From CBDBZX01 sp965213645 (GTDB taxonomy: Bacteria > Deinococcota > Deinococci > Deinococcales > Trueperaceae), in NCBI GenBank assembly GCA_965213645.1, contig CBDBZX010000010.1, forward strand, positions 124,001 through 188,000: a stretch of 64,000 nt of DNA, read 5' to 3'. A program made the translations under genes and the position numbers. The notes under the pieces are model-generated. The model was not told where the DNA came from. It worked only from the letters and a program-made list of their open reading frames with translations, and ran no database searches. How positions within the stretch are numbered: the first letter of the stretch is position 1; every line of letters starts with the position of its first letter. Shown piece by piece: positions 26,426 through 34,985 of the stretch.

Positions 26426-27343
26426 ATGCGCTTAGGACGTGTTTTCACCCTTTTAGGATTCGCGCTAGCTTCGGTTGCTGTGGCGCTCGGCGCAGTCCGT
26501 ATGCTAGGCGGTATAGCAAGCCGTGTCGAACACAACTTCGCTGAGCATGACGGCGTGAAAACGCACTACGTCAGCTCGGGAAGCGGTCCACTCATCGTGC
26601 TTGTCCACGGTATTCCCGAGTTCTGGTACTCGTGGCGGGAGCAGATAGAGCCACTCGCCGCCGCTGGTTTCCGAGTTGTGGCGATTGACCAGCGCGGCTT
26701 TAACCGTTCGGACAAGCCTGCAAATAGGGAAGACTACGCAACCCAGCACGTCGTGGAGGATGTCGCCGCCGTCATCCGTCAAGAGGGGTACGAGCGAGCC
26801 CACGTCGTTGGACACGACTCCGGCGCGTTGGTCGCATGGCTCTTCGCCACCTTTCACCCCGAGATGACGGATAAACTCACCATTTTGAGCGTGCCGCACC
26901 CGAATGCGTTTGCCGAAGAACTCGCCTTAAACCCCGCCCAGCACGAGGCGAGCGAATATGCGAGAGGGATGCAACAACCTGACGCCCGCGCCGCCTTCCG
27001 CGTCGGACCTATCGGCGTGTTGCGCGACCCGCTCGGTTTTCCGCTCTACGTTGCCGCCGACGTCCGCACCGATCACCGCGCCGTGACCTCGTTTTATCAG
27101 GTGAATTATCCGCGAGAACCTTATGAGATCAACCACACGTTACCCAAAGTGCAAGCGCCGACGCTCGTAATTCACGGCGCACAAGATCAGTTTTTGCTCG
27201 CCTCGGGACACGCCCGCAACGCTCAGTGGATAGAGTCGGAGCCCGAAACGGTGATGTTGGATGCGGGGCATTTTGTTCATCAAGAAAAGCCGGAAGAGGT
27301 CAACACGGTGATGCTCGAGTTCCTAACAGACGGTTCAAGGTGA
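26426..27343 (+). CDS. Alpha/beta hydrolase, epoxide hydrolase-like, with N-terminal membrane anchor
   Basis: A 305-residue alpha/beta hydrolase. The N-terminus (VFTLLGFALASVAVALGAV) is a signal anchor or signal peptide, so the enzyme faces the envelope. The oxyanion motif is HGIPEFWYSWREQIEPL. The nucleophile elbow reads HVVGHDSGALVAW, which has aspartate in the position used by epoxide hydrolases and haloalkane dehalogenases, with serine next. The other catalytic residues are likely the Asp in HGAQDQFL and the His in DAGHFVHQEKPEEV. The gene starts two bases after the preceding stop and is part of the TetR-regulated unit. Confidence 0.88.
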   Translation: MRLGRVFTLLGFALASVAVALGAVRMLGGIASRVEHNFAEHDGVKTHYVSSGSGPLIVLVHGIPEFWYSWREQIEPLAAAGFRVVAIDQRGFNRSDKPANREDYATQHVVEDVAAVIRQEGYERAHVVGHDSGALVAWLFATFHPEMTDKLTILSVPHPNAFAEELALNPAQHEASEYARGMQQPDARAAFRVGPIGVLRDPLGFPLYVAADVRTDHRAVTSFYQVNYPREPYEINHTLPKVQAPTLVIHGAQDQFLLASGHARNAQWIESEPETVMLDAGHFVHQEKPEEVNTVMLEFLTDGSR

Positions 27344-27423
27344 CGCTCCCTCAAACCAATCTCTGAGAAGCTACCCAATTCACAAGAGTCAAAATCCACA
27401 AAGGTCAAATGAAAGGATAAGTT

Positions 27424-27843
27424 ATGTTAGACGCCGCTGACATCAGTATTTCTACTTCTCTCACTTGGATGCGCGTCATGTACGCCGTCGCCATCGTCGG
27501 TGCTGGCGCGGTGGGTTTAACCACGCTGTTCGCCCCCCGTCTAGCGTCGCAGTATATCTTCGCAGGCGGAACCGAGGTCGATGTTTACCTCCGCATCCTC
27601 GGCGCTCTGTGGCTGGCGCTCGGCGTCGCTTCGGTGTTCGGGCTCGCTCAACCTCTAAAATTCAGCGTCGTCTTTCTGATTCAACTAACCTACAAAACAG
27701 CGTGGTTGGTCGTGGCGGCGCTGCCTGCTTTGGCGAGTGGCAATAGAGAGGTGGGGCTTATTTTCCTCACCGCTTTATTTGCAGCGTGGGTTGTTGCCTT
27801 GCTCTTCGTCGCGCCTTTCCGCTATCTATTTGGAGCACCGTGA
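27424..27843 (+). CDS. Small four-span membrane protein, hypothetical
   Basis: A 139-residue protein with four predicted membrane spans: VMYAVAIVGAGAVGLTTLF, YLRILGALWLALGVASVFG, VVFLIQLTYKTAWLVVAAL, and LIFLTALFAAWVVALLFVA. The pattern of a Y-K/R pair in the third helix (QLTYKTAWL) is seen in many small DoxX-like or DUF4345-like proteins, but I cannot assign a family. It has an AAAGGATAAGTT ribosome-binding region and overlaps the start of the following MBL gene by four bases. Confidence 0.75.
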   Translation: MLDAADISISTSLTWMRVMYAVAIVGAGAVGLTTLFAPRLASQYIFAGGTEVDVYLRILGALWLALGVASVFGLAQPLKFSVVFLIQLTYKTAWLVVAALPALASGNREVGLIFLTALFAAWVVALLFVAPFRYLFGAP

Positions 27844-28574
27844 AGGCGCTGGCAAAGGGTATCTATCAGCTTAACTTGGGTAAGGCGAACGTTTTTGTAC
27901 TTGAGGGCAAAGACGGCCTCGCGCTGGTGGATACGGCTGTTGTAGGCGTGAAGGAAAAGTTAGAAAAAGCCCTCCATCAAAACGGTTTCGCTCTTAAAGA
28001 CATCAAACACATCCTCGTAACGCACGCGCATGTGGACCACGTTGGGGGGCTTAAAGAGATTCAAACGGCAACGAGCGCGTCAGTGTGGGTGCACCGCTTG
28101 GACGCGCCGTTCGTGCGTCGAGGCGAGCCTACGCCCTACCCAGACACGTCGGAACTCGAGCTGTTCGACAGGGGTATGGGCCGGCTTATCGCGTCCTTTG
28201 TCGGCGACGAACAACCCGCTGCGCCGGTTCATCATGAGGTCGAAGAGGGCGACGTGCTCAATGAAATTCGTGAGGGCCTTCGTGTGGTTCACCTGCCCGG
28301 TCACAGCCCCGGACAGGTCGGCTTCTGGCTCCCCGAGGAGCGAATCTTGCTCGGCGGCGACGTGATGATGCACCTCTTGCCCTGGTTGCATCTGCCCCTG
28401 GGTGCGTACACACCTGACATGGCAGAGGCAAAACGCTCAATCGTCAAAGCTGCTGCGCTGAAACCGCGCTCGGTAGGCGTAGGACACGGTGCGCCGCTCA
28501 TTGGAAACGCCGAGGCGAAGCTGGCGCAGTTCGCTGCGAAACTTCAGAAAACTTTGGTGCCCGCAAGAGGTTAG
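27840..28574 (+). CDS. MBL-fold metallo-hydrolase
   Basis: A 244-residue metallo-beta-lactamase-fold hydrolase of the glyoxalase II-like type. The metal-binding motif is ILVTHAHVDHVGGLKEI, followed by VVHLPGHSPGQVGFWLPEE (second His), LLGGDVMMHL (Asp) and VGVGHGAPL (last His). I set the start at GTG 27840, which overlaps the previous stop (GTGA) and gives VKALAKGIYQLNLGKANVFV, the standard first strand of the family. A longer reading from 27786 lies wholly inside the upstream gene and is unlikely. It is the last gene of the TetR-linked unit. The substrate is unknown. Confidence 0.9.
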   Translation: MKALAKGIYQLNLGKANVFVLEGKDGLALVDTAVVGVKEKLEKALHQNGFALKDIKHILVTHAHVDHVGGLKEIQTATSASVWVHRLDAPFVRRGEPTPYPDTSELELFDRGMGRLIASFVGDEQPAAPVHHEVEEGDVLNEIREGLRVVHLPGHSPGQVGFWLPEERILLGGDVMMHLLPWLHLPLGAYTPDMAEAKRSIVKAAALKPRSVGVGHGAPLIGNAEAKLAQFAAKLQKTLVPARG

Positions 28575-28666
28575 GCTTAGGTGAAAGGGCGCAGCTATTA
28601 TTTTCGCGACATATGTACCTAGAAACGCCGCATTCACTAAGCGTTTTGGTGACCAGATGCAGCCCG

Positions 28667-29110
28667 CTAACCTGACGGTTGAGACCTGCTGTGCTCACTT
28701 ACTTGCCGTTTGAGCCGCCCCATAATCGCGCTCATCCCGCGCAGCCTCAAAGGTGAAATGACCTCGCCGAGCTTCATCTGCATATAGAAGTCGTCGGGCG
28801 TCTCTAAAATCTGCTGGGGCGCTAAACCGCTCAAGCCTTCGGATAAGATGCCTGCGAACCCCCTCGTCGTAGGCGCTTCGGGGGGCGCGTCGAAGTGGAA
28901 GACGACGTGCTCACTGTCAGGGAACTCCGTAGCGATGAAAAAGGGGGTTTGACACTCGTGGACCTTTTCCATCTGGTCGCGGCTGTCTTCTAGCTCAGCG
29001 GGAAGGGGCGGAACTTTCTTGGAATACTCCAAAAGCAGTTGAAGCCTCAGTTGTTTAGGGGCACTGCTAAAGGTGCTCACGATGGTCTGAAGTTGGTCGG
29101 GTACGCTCAT
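28667..29110 (-). CDS. sufE: SufE-like sulfur acceptor protein
   Basis: A 147-residue SufE-fold protein that accepts persulfide sulfur from a cysteine desulfurase for iron-sulfur cluster assembly. The active cysteine is the one in KVHECQTPFFIATEF, where most SufE proteins have GCQ. Later segments match the fold: FDAPPEAPTTRGFAGILSEG and LRGMSAIMGRLKRQV. No suf genes are adjacent in this window; the next gene on the strand is cobQ upstream. A TATAGT box ends six bases before the ATG, implying a leaderless transcript. Confidence 0.9.
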   Translation of the reverse strand: MSVPDQLQTIVSTFSSAPKQLRLQLLLEYSKKVPPLPAELEDSRDQMEKVHECQTPFFIATEFPDSEHVVFHFDAPPEAPTTRGFAGILSEGLSGLAPQQILETPDDFYMQMKLGEVISPLRLRGMSAIMGRLKRQVSEHSRSQPSG

Positions 29111-29116
29111 AGCTTT

Positions 29117-29122
29117 ACTATA
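29117..29122 (-). promoter_or_regulatory. Candidate leaderless -10 box for sufE
   Basis: TATAGT on the minus strand ends six bases before the sufE ATG at 29110, with no Shine-Dalgarno between. This places the sufE promoter just after the end of cobQ. Confidence 0.5.
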
Positions 29123-29145
29123 AGACGGTAGCGTGAAGAGGTAAG

Positions 29146-30609
29146 TTAAGGGGAAAACGGAAGGAGCGCTCTATCGAGTGCTTCGTCAATTCTCCTCATG
29201 TCCAGTGACCTCTCCAGGTGGGCGGCGAGGGTGTCGAGGGCGGTGTCCACGTGCGTGAGCCAGTCTTGTGAAGAGGTCTCTGCGCCGAGCTTACCTAAGA
29301 ACCACCTTCTAAACGCGGTGTTGTCGAAGAGCCCATGCGCGTAGACGCCCATCACATTGCCCTGGCTAAAGCCTAACTTCTCGCTGAGAAGAGGTTGGAC
29401 GTGAGCCCCGGCCTGAGTTCGTCCGTGATGGATTTCGTAGCCTTGTAAGGTGTCGCCAGTGGGGAGGAGCGTCGTGGCTATTTGCCGCGTCACTTTATCT
29501 GCGGCCATGACCGTCTCAATATCTAGTAGACCTAGACCCGCTACGCTTTCGCTCGAGGTTTCAACGTCCTGCGGGTCGTGCACAGCGTGTCCGAGCATCT
29601 GAAAGCCGCCGCAGATGCCGAGCACCGGGACGCCTAACTTGGCGAGATGCGCAACCTCTTCGGCTAGGCCGCTGCGCTGCAAGAACCCTAAGTCGGCGGC
29701 GACGTGTTTCGAGCCCGCCAGGATGACGGCGTCCGCCTTGCGCAAGCGGTGAACCTCATGAACGAAGGTCGCGTGGACGCTCTTCTCGTGCACAAGGGCG
29801 TCGAACTCGTCGAAGTTGGACAAGTAAGGTGTTTTGAGAATGGCGAGGTGCGGTTTGTCGTCCGCACCTCTTGCAAGCTGCGCAGGCTTGGTAGCGAGAA
29901 GGCGTCCTCTTCGGGAAGAGGGAGCGGGAGCATCGGCACGACGCCGAGCGTAGGGACGCGGGTGCGCGTTTCTAACCAGTCCATAGCGTTCCCCAAAAGC
30001 GCCTCCTCGCCGCGAAACTTGTTCAGAATAAAACCTGTGAGCAGCCCCCTCTCCTCGTCGTCCAAGCAGTGCCACGTCCCCAAGAGGTGCGCGAACGCGC
30101 CGCCCCGGTCAATATCAGCCGCGAGCAGCACGCGAGCGTTGACCTCTTTCGCGACGCGCATATTGACGATGTCGCTCGCCTTGAGGTTGACCTCAGCCGG
30201 GCTGCCTGCGCCCTCAATGACGACCAAGTCAACCTCTTCCATCAAGCTGTCAAGGCTGTCCCGGACGCTCCCCCAGAGATAAGGTTTGCGCTCCGTCCAG
30301 GGAACGTCGCGCAGGTCGCGCCGCGCCTTGCCCAACACCACGACCTGTGAGCGCGTGTCCGCTTCGGGCTTGAGGAGCACGGGGTTCATGCGCACGTCGG
30401 GGCGGATGCGGGCGGCTTGGGCTTGGAGGAGCTGCGCCCGGCCCATCTCTAAGCCCTCAGTGCGTGACGCCCGCGTTGTTGCTCATGTTCTGCGCTTTGA
30501 AAGGGGCGACCTTGACGCCGCGATTAGCGTAGAGGCGGCACAGGCCAGCGACGAGGTACGATTTGCCCGCGTCCGAGGTGCAGCCTTGGACCATCAGGGC
30601 TTTAGCCAC
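29146..30609 (-). pseudogene. cobQ: Cobyric acid synthase CobQ, two frameshifts
   Basis: Cobyric acid synthase, the glutamine-dependent enzyme that amidates adenosylcobyrinate. The N-terminus (GTG 30609; ALMVQGCTSDAGKSYLVAGL with the P-loop, then FKAQNMSNNAGVT) is in one frame. From about 30461 the protein continues in a second frame (EGLEMGRAQLLQAQAARIRP, VVIEGAGSPAEVNL, VLLAADIDRGGAFAHLLGTW). From about 29900 a third frame carries the rest, with the glutaminase triad region LGVPVLGICGGFQMLG and YEIHHGRTQAG. The total span is 488 codons, normal for CobQ. The first break looks like loss of a CG dinucleotide. The start overlaps the end of the cobD-like gene by eight bases. Confidence 0.9.
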
Positions 30610-31699
30610 GCTCGGACCTCTTCTCAGTATGTGGATAGTCCGTCCGCAACCAGTCTATGAACCTCTCGTTTTCGTGCGGCTGCTGCGCGGCGAGGCGTAC
30701 CTTGGTGGGCAGGCCGAAGCTGGTGCAGTCGCGCACGCGCACGCCTGCTGCCAGTGCCCGCTGCTTAAAGGACGGGGCGTGACCAACTTCGGTGAGGAAG
30801 TAGTTGGTGTGCGTATCGTTTACCCGTAATCCTAACCCCCGAAGCTCGGCTTGAAATTCTAAACGGACGGTGTGAAGCTTAGGCAAGCGTCGCCCGCAAG
30901 AACGCTTGGCCCTCTCTCAGAAAGCGCCCATTTCAAGGCGCATATTGGGCGTGGCTGCCGAGGTGCCACGGCGGGGCGCTACGCTCTAAAACGCGCCCTA
31001 TCTCAGCGGGTCCAAGGGCGTAGCCTAAGCGAATTCCCGGTATCCGAAAGCTCTTGGTCAGAGAGTGGAGTTGCAAGATGTTGGCGGGGAAAGTTCTAGT
31101 GACCTCTCGAGTACCTTGTGATGGGATGTCCAAGAACTCGAGATACGCCGCGTCCAAAACGAGCAGCGCATCCTCCTCTGCGCAGGCGTGTGCGATGCTC
31201 GCTAAGTCGTCCGCTGACCAGGCGTGCCCGGTGGGGTTGTTCGGCTGACAGAGCCAGACGAGCGTCGGATGGAGGGTATGAATGTCTCTTAGCACAGCGG
31301 TTGCATCGGGGCTGTTTTCCTCATAAGGGGAACAGGTATGGACCTGAGCGCCACATAAACGAGCGGCGCGGGCGTACTCGCCGAAGGTCGGCGCGGCGAC
31401 TAAGACGCGCTTAGAGGCGTCTAAATAGCAGCGGCTCAGGCGGTGAATCAGCTCTGCCGTCCCATGTCCTAAGCTGACCTGAGATGCCTCCACTTGATGA
31501 TGTTGGGCGATGAGGTGCTTCTCTTGAGCGTAGCTCGGGTCGGGGTAGGTCTGAACGGGGGTGTGTTTGAGGTGCTCCAGCAACCCCTCACTCGGCCCGA
31601 ACGGGTTGCTGTTCACGCTGAAGTCGAGCGACGCGTCGAGCGTCCATCGGGGCCGCCGTGCGTATCAAAGTCGGTGTCGGGGAGGACAGATTTGGGCAT
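30602..31699 (-). pseudogene. cobD: CobD-like threonine-phosphate decarboxylase/aminotransferase, several frameshifts
   Basis: A PLP-dependent class I/II aminotransferase-fold enzyme. With cobQ and cbiB as neighbours it is best read as L-threonine-O-3-phosphate decarboxylase, which makes the aminopropanol arm of cobalamin; histidinol-phosphate aminotransferase is the alternative. The start is ATG 31699 (KSVLPDTDFDTHGGP). The frame changes at a G run (31649-31652 on the plus strand; five bases would restore WTLDASLDFSVNSNPFGP). The PLP region WLCQPNNPTGHAWS, LVLDAAYLEF and the PLP lysine in LHSLTKSFRIPGIRLGYALG follow. Between about 30950 and 30870 there are three further shifts, two compensating each other about 20 bp apart, before PKLHTVRLEFQAELRG. 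The net length is exactly 366 codons. Confidence 0.82.
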
Positions 31700-31708
31700 A
31701 GTTACACG

Positions 31709-32605
31709 TTAGCCGTAGAGCGTCCAGAGCAGGTGAGCCGCGCCTAAAAGGAGGACGGTAAGGAGGCTGCAGGGGCGAATCCAGTGGATACTCAGCCGAA
31801 TATCCTCTGCTGTCGGCGCACGCCCTTCGGGGTTGAGCACATAGACCTCTCGCTTATCCAGCCTAACACCCAAGCCCCCGGCGGCGGCAGCCATCGGCCA
31901 GCCTGCATTGGGGGAAGGCGTCCTTTTGGCATCCTGCCACGCCGTGCGCCAAGCGCGACGCGCACTCGCCCCGATGAGCGGCGCGGCGAGGCAGAGCATA
32001 AGGGCGCTGAGGCGGGCGGGGATGAGGTTCAAGAGGTCGTCGAGCCTTGCGGCGGCTTTGCCGAGGTGCTCGAGCTTCCCCTCTCGGTAGCCCAACATAG
32101 CGTCCGCCGTATTCACAAAGCGGTAGACCCACGCGCCCGTTAAGCCGAACAGAACGAAGTAGAAAAAGGGCGCAACGACGCTGTCGCTCAAGTTTTCGGC
32201 GAGCGATTCGATGGTTGCTCCCGCGACTTCGGCGTCGCTCAGTTGGCGCGTGTCGCGGCTGACGAGGTGGTAGGCGAGCAGAACGCGGGCGTTAGAGAGG
32301 TCAGCTTGCTCGAGCGCACTTCTCACCTCATGTCCTGCCCTGAGGAGCGCCGTTAGGCTAAAGCTAGGCTTGAGCGCCAAAGCCGTAAGCGGCAGGCTCA
32401 GCCAGAGCGGGAAGAGGTGCAGCGCCCAGGTGATAGACCAAGCCACTGCGCTCACAACGAGACAGCCGAGCGTCAGCGCGTTCGCGCCCGTCCATAAAAG
32501 GTCAATAGGTGTGCCCTCTCTGCGTTTGACCCATGTTAGATAGCGCCCAAACCACGCCACGGGATGCCAGTGGGTCGGCGGTTCGCCCAAGAGATCAACG
32601 AGCAT
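31709..32605 (-). CDS. cbiB: Adenosylcobinamide-phosphate synthase CbiB
   Basis: A 298-residue integral membrane enzyme that joins aminopropanol phosphate to adenosylcobyric acid. The diagnostic start LVDLLGEPPTHWHPVAWFGR is present, then DTRQLSDAEVAGATIESLAE, NLSDSVVAPFFYFVLFGLTG, YRFVNTADAMLGYR and SPNAGWPMAAAAGGLGV. Five or six membrane spans are predicted. The frame stays open for 15 codons upstream of ATG 32605 and reads like a membrane segment (AISLAVLGLA), so the real start may be slightly upstream at a non-standard codon. It is upstream of the cobD-like gene on the same strand (nine bases apart), completing a cobalamin gene trio. Confidence 0.93.
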   Translation of the reverse strand: MLVDLLGEPPTHWHPVAWFGRYLTWVKRREGTPIDLLWTGANALTLGCLVVSAVAWSITWALHLFPLWLSLPLTALALKPSFSLTALLRAGHEVRSALEQADLSNARVLLAYHLVSRDTRQLSDAEVAGATIESLAENLSDSVVAPFFYFVLFGLTGAWVYRFVNTADAMLGYREGKLEHLGKAAARLDDLLNLIPARLSALMLCLAAPLIGASARRAWRTAWQDAKRTPSPNAGWPMAAAAGGLGVRLDKREVYVLNPEGRAPTAEDIRLSIHWIRPCSLLTVLLLGAAHLLWTLYG

Positions 32606-32806
32606 GGCGAGCCCGAGGACGGCTAGGCTAATGGCGGGTTCCTTGCGCTAAAAGGTATTTTTCTGTTGCCATTAATGTCTCTGTCAATTCAAAACGTTCG
32701 TCAAGCATATCTTATTCATACTACGTTCACCGTGCGGACTTTTTACATAATGCTAACGTTGTCATTGCTTAAAACTGGAGAGGGCCGCGTGGTATCTTGG
32801 CTCGGT

Positions 32807-34088
32807 ATGACTTATCCTGACGTGCTCGAGATTCACCCCAAACGGAGCGTTGACGCAAATTTAGCTGTACCCGGCTCCAAAAGCCTAACCAACCGCGCCT
32901 TTATCGTGGCGGCGTTGGCGGAGGGAACCTCGGTCTTGAAGGGCGGCCTCATCGCTGAAGACGCCGAGGTGATGGTTCGCGCCCTCCGCGCCCTCGGCTT
33001 TAAGGTCCAGGTGGACGGTACGACCTTTACGGTGCATGGGCAAGGTGGCAGGGTTCCCAACGCCTCAGCGGAGTTGGATTTAAGACTCTCAGGCACCTCA
33101 ATTCGCTTTCTCACGGCGCTCGTCACTTTGGGAAGAGGTCACTACCTTTTGGACGGCAACGCGCGGATGCGGCAGCGGCCTATCCAGGATTTGCTGAACG
33201 CGCTAGAGCCTCTTGGCGCAACCGTCGGCACGCAGTTTGAAACAGGCTGTCCGCCTGTCGTGGTCGAAGCGGCGGGGCTGCGCGGTGGAGAGACGCGGAT
33301 TGCGGGAGAGAGTTCGTCGCAGTACCTCTCGGCCCTCCTCATGGCTGCACCGTACGCGGAGGGTTCGGTCACGTTAGAGGTTGATGGCGAGCTGACCTCT
33401 AAGCCCTTTATCGACATGACGCTGAACCTCATGGCGGACTTTGGCATTTCAGTCCAGCGAGAAGGCTACGAGCGTTTCACGGTTCAACCGCAGACGTATG
33501 GGCCGCAAACTTACAACATCGAAGGGGACGCGATGGCGGCGGGTTATGTGTGGGCAGCGGCGGCTATTGCGGGCGGACGGGTGCGCGTAGAGAACGTAGG
33601 AGCGACCTCTTTGCAAGGCGATAGACGCCTAGCCGACGTGCTCGGTGAGATGGGTTGCGCGGTAACCTGGACTGAGGAGAGCTGTGAAGTCGCCTTGCCA
33701 GAAGGCAAGCTGAGGGGCGGCACCTTTGACCTCAACGACATGAGCGACCAGGCGCAGACGCTCGCCGTCGTCGCGCTTTTTGCAGATAGCCCGGTGCGCA
33801 TCACCAACATTTGGAACTTGCGCATCAAGGAGACTGACAGGCTCAGGGCGCTCTACACCGAACTGAGCAAGCTCGGCGCAGAGGTGGAAGAGGGCGAAGA
33901 TTACATCGTGGTTCATCCGCTCACCTCTTTTCCTCCCAACTCCTGTAGAGATCGACACCTACGATGACCACCGTATGGCGATGGCCTTTGCGCTCGCGGG
34001 GTTGAAGATACCGGGTGTTATGATCAAAGACCCTGGCTGCGTCCGCAAGACCTTTCCTGAGTTTTTTGAGGTGCTCGCGAGTTTATGA
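32807..34088 (+). pseudogene. aroA: 3-phosphoshikimate 1-carboxyvinyltransferase AroA, one frameshift near the 3' end
   Basis: EPSP synthase of the shikimate pathway. The start is ATG 32807 (TYPDVLEIHPKRSVDANL); an open frame upstream to 32666 is AT-rich and not family-like. Motifs: VPGSKSLTNRAFIVAALAEG, LRLSGTSIRFLTALVTLGRG, LDGNARMRQRPIQDLLNALE, AGESSSQYLSALLMAAPYAE, NIWNLRIKETDRLRAL. At about 33940 the frame changes at a TTTTCC run. The remaining 45 codons (VEIDTYDDHRMAMAFALAG, IKDPGCVRKTFPEFFEVL) continue in another frame to TGA 34088. The span of 1282 bp is not a multiple of three. This is a normally required gene, so a sequence error is plausible. Confidence 0.92.
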
Positions 34089-34346
34089 TTCGTTGGCGAC
34101 GCTATGCCGCGCCATGTTAAGCGCAGTTGCCGATAGGGGGCCTTTAGCCCTTAGGTGTTAGCAAAAGGTTTTCAGCTAACGGCTAATCGCTAAAAGCTGG
34201 GCATCTGCGCTTAGCTGCGAATAGAATATGTAGAGGGCGCTTTGACGCAGCAAGTGACGACCAAGTGACAGGTTATGATGAACCTCATGGATGTAATTGG
34301 CGATGTGGTGAGCGCGAAAAACCGTAAGGATAAGCAGGGCGGCAGG

Positions 34347-34985
34347 ATGATCGTGACCTTAGACGGCCCCGCTGCCTCGGGCAAGTCGAGCGTGGCGCGG
34401 CGTGTGGCGCAGGCTTTAGATGTGCCCTTTGTCTCGAGCGGCCTCCTCTACCGCGCGGCGACGCATTTAGTGTTAGCGCACGTGGTGTTGACGCTGAGGA
34501 TGAAGGGGCGGTGCTTACCTTTCTCAACCAGCACGAGGTCGAACTCATCGCCCTTAGGCGTGCACCTGACCGTATTTTATTTGACGGCAACGACATCTCC
34601 GCGCAGCTCCACACAACCTCCGTTGACGCGAACGTCTCCACCATTGCCCGTCACCCCGGCGTGCGTAGCTGGGTCAACGCGCGGCTCAGAGAGATTCGCG
34701 GCGACTTTGTGATTGAAGGGCGCGACATGGGCGCGGTGGTCTTCCCTGAGGCGGCGCACAAGTTCTACTTGAGCGCTCCCGCCGAGGTGCGAGCGGCGCG
34801 GCGCGTGAATGAGCGTGAAGGAAGTTTGCGAGAGGTCACGCGGGCGCTTAAACTGCGCGACGAGCGCGACGCGGCGCAGCTTGCGCCAGCGCCGGACGCA
34901 GTTCATATTGAGACAGCAGGACTTGACGCTCGAGCAAGTCACCGCCACCGTATTAAAAGCCGTTCTAGCGAAGGTGCGTGCGTGA
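34347..34985 (+). pseudogene. cmk: Cytidylate kinase Cmk, two compensating frameshifts
   Basis: CMP/dCMP kinase for pyrimidine nucleotide synthesis. The first part, from ATG 34347, reads VTLDGPAASGKSSVARRVAQ (P-loop) and FVSSGLLYRAATHLVLAH. Near 34480 the frame changes, apparently through an extra TG, and EDEGAVLTFLNQHEVEL, IARHPGVRSWVNARLREIRG, VIEGRDMGAVVFPEA and REVTRALKLRDERDAAQ follow. Near 34920 it shifts back; LTLEQVTATVLKAVLAKVRA ends at TGA 34983-34985. The whole span is exactly 213 codons, normal for Cmk, so the indels cancel. The nadK GTG overlaps the stop by four bases (GTGA). Confidence 0.9.

Noticed and set aside
30933..31616. A short stand-alone aminotransferase
   Set aside because: It is the middle part of a longer cobD-like gene with its start (31699) and end (30602) in other frames.
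32606..32806. Cobalamin riboswitch upstream of cbiB or aroA
   Set aside because: The region is too short and lacks the conserved B12-box core (GCCACTG-like); nothing cobalamin-riboswitch-like was seen.
34511..34981. An apparent cmk-nadK fusion protein
   Set aside because: It arises only because frameshifts in cmk put its middle part in frame with nadK. The true cmk end (LAKVRA, TGA 34983-34985) and the nadK GTG are both visible.
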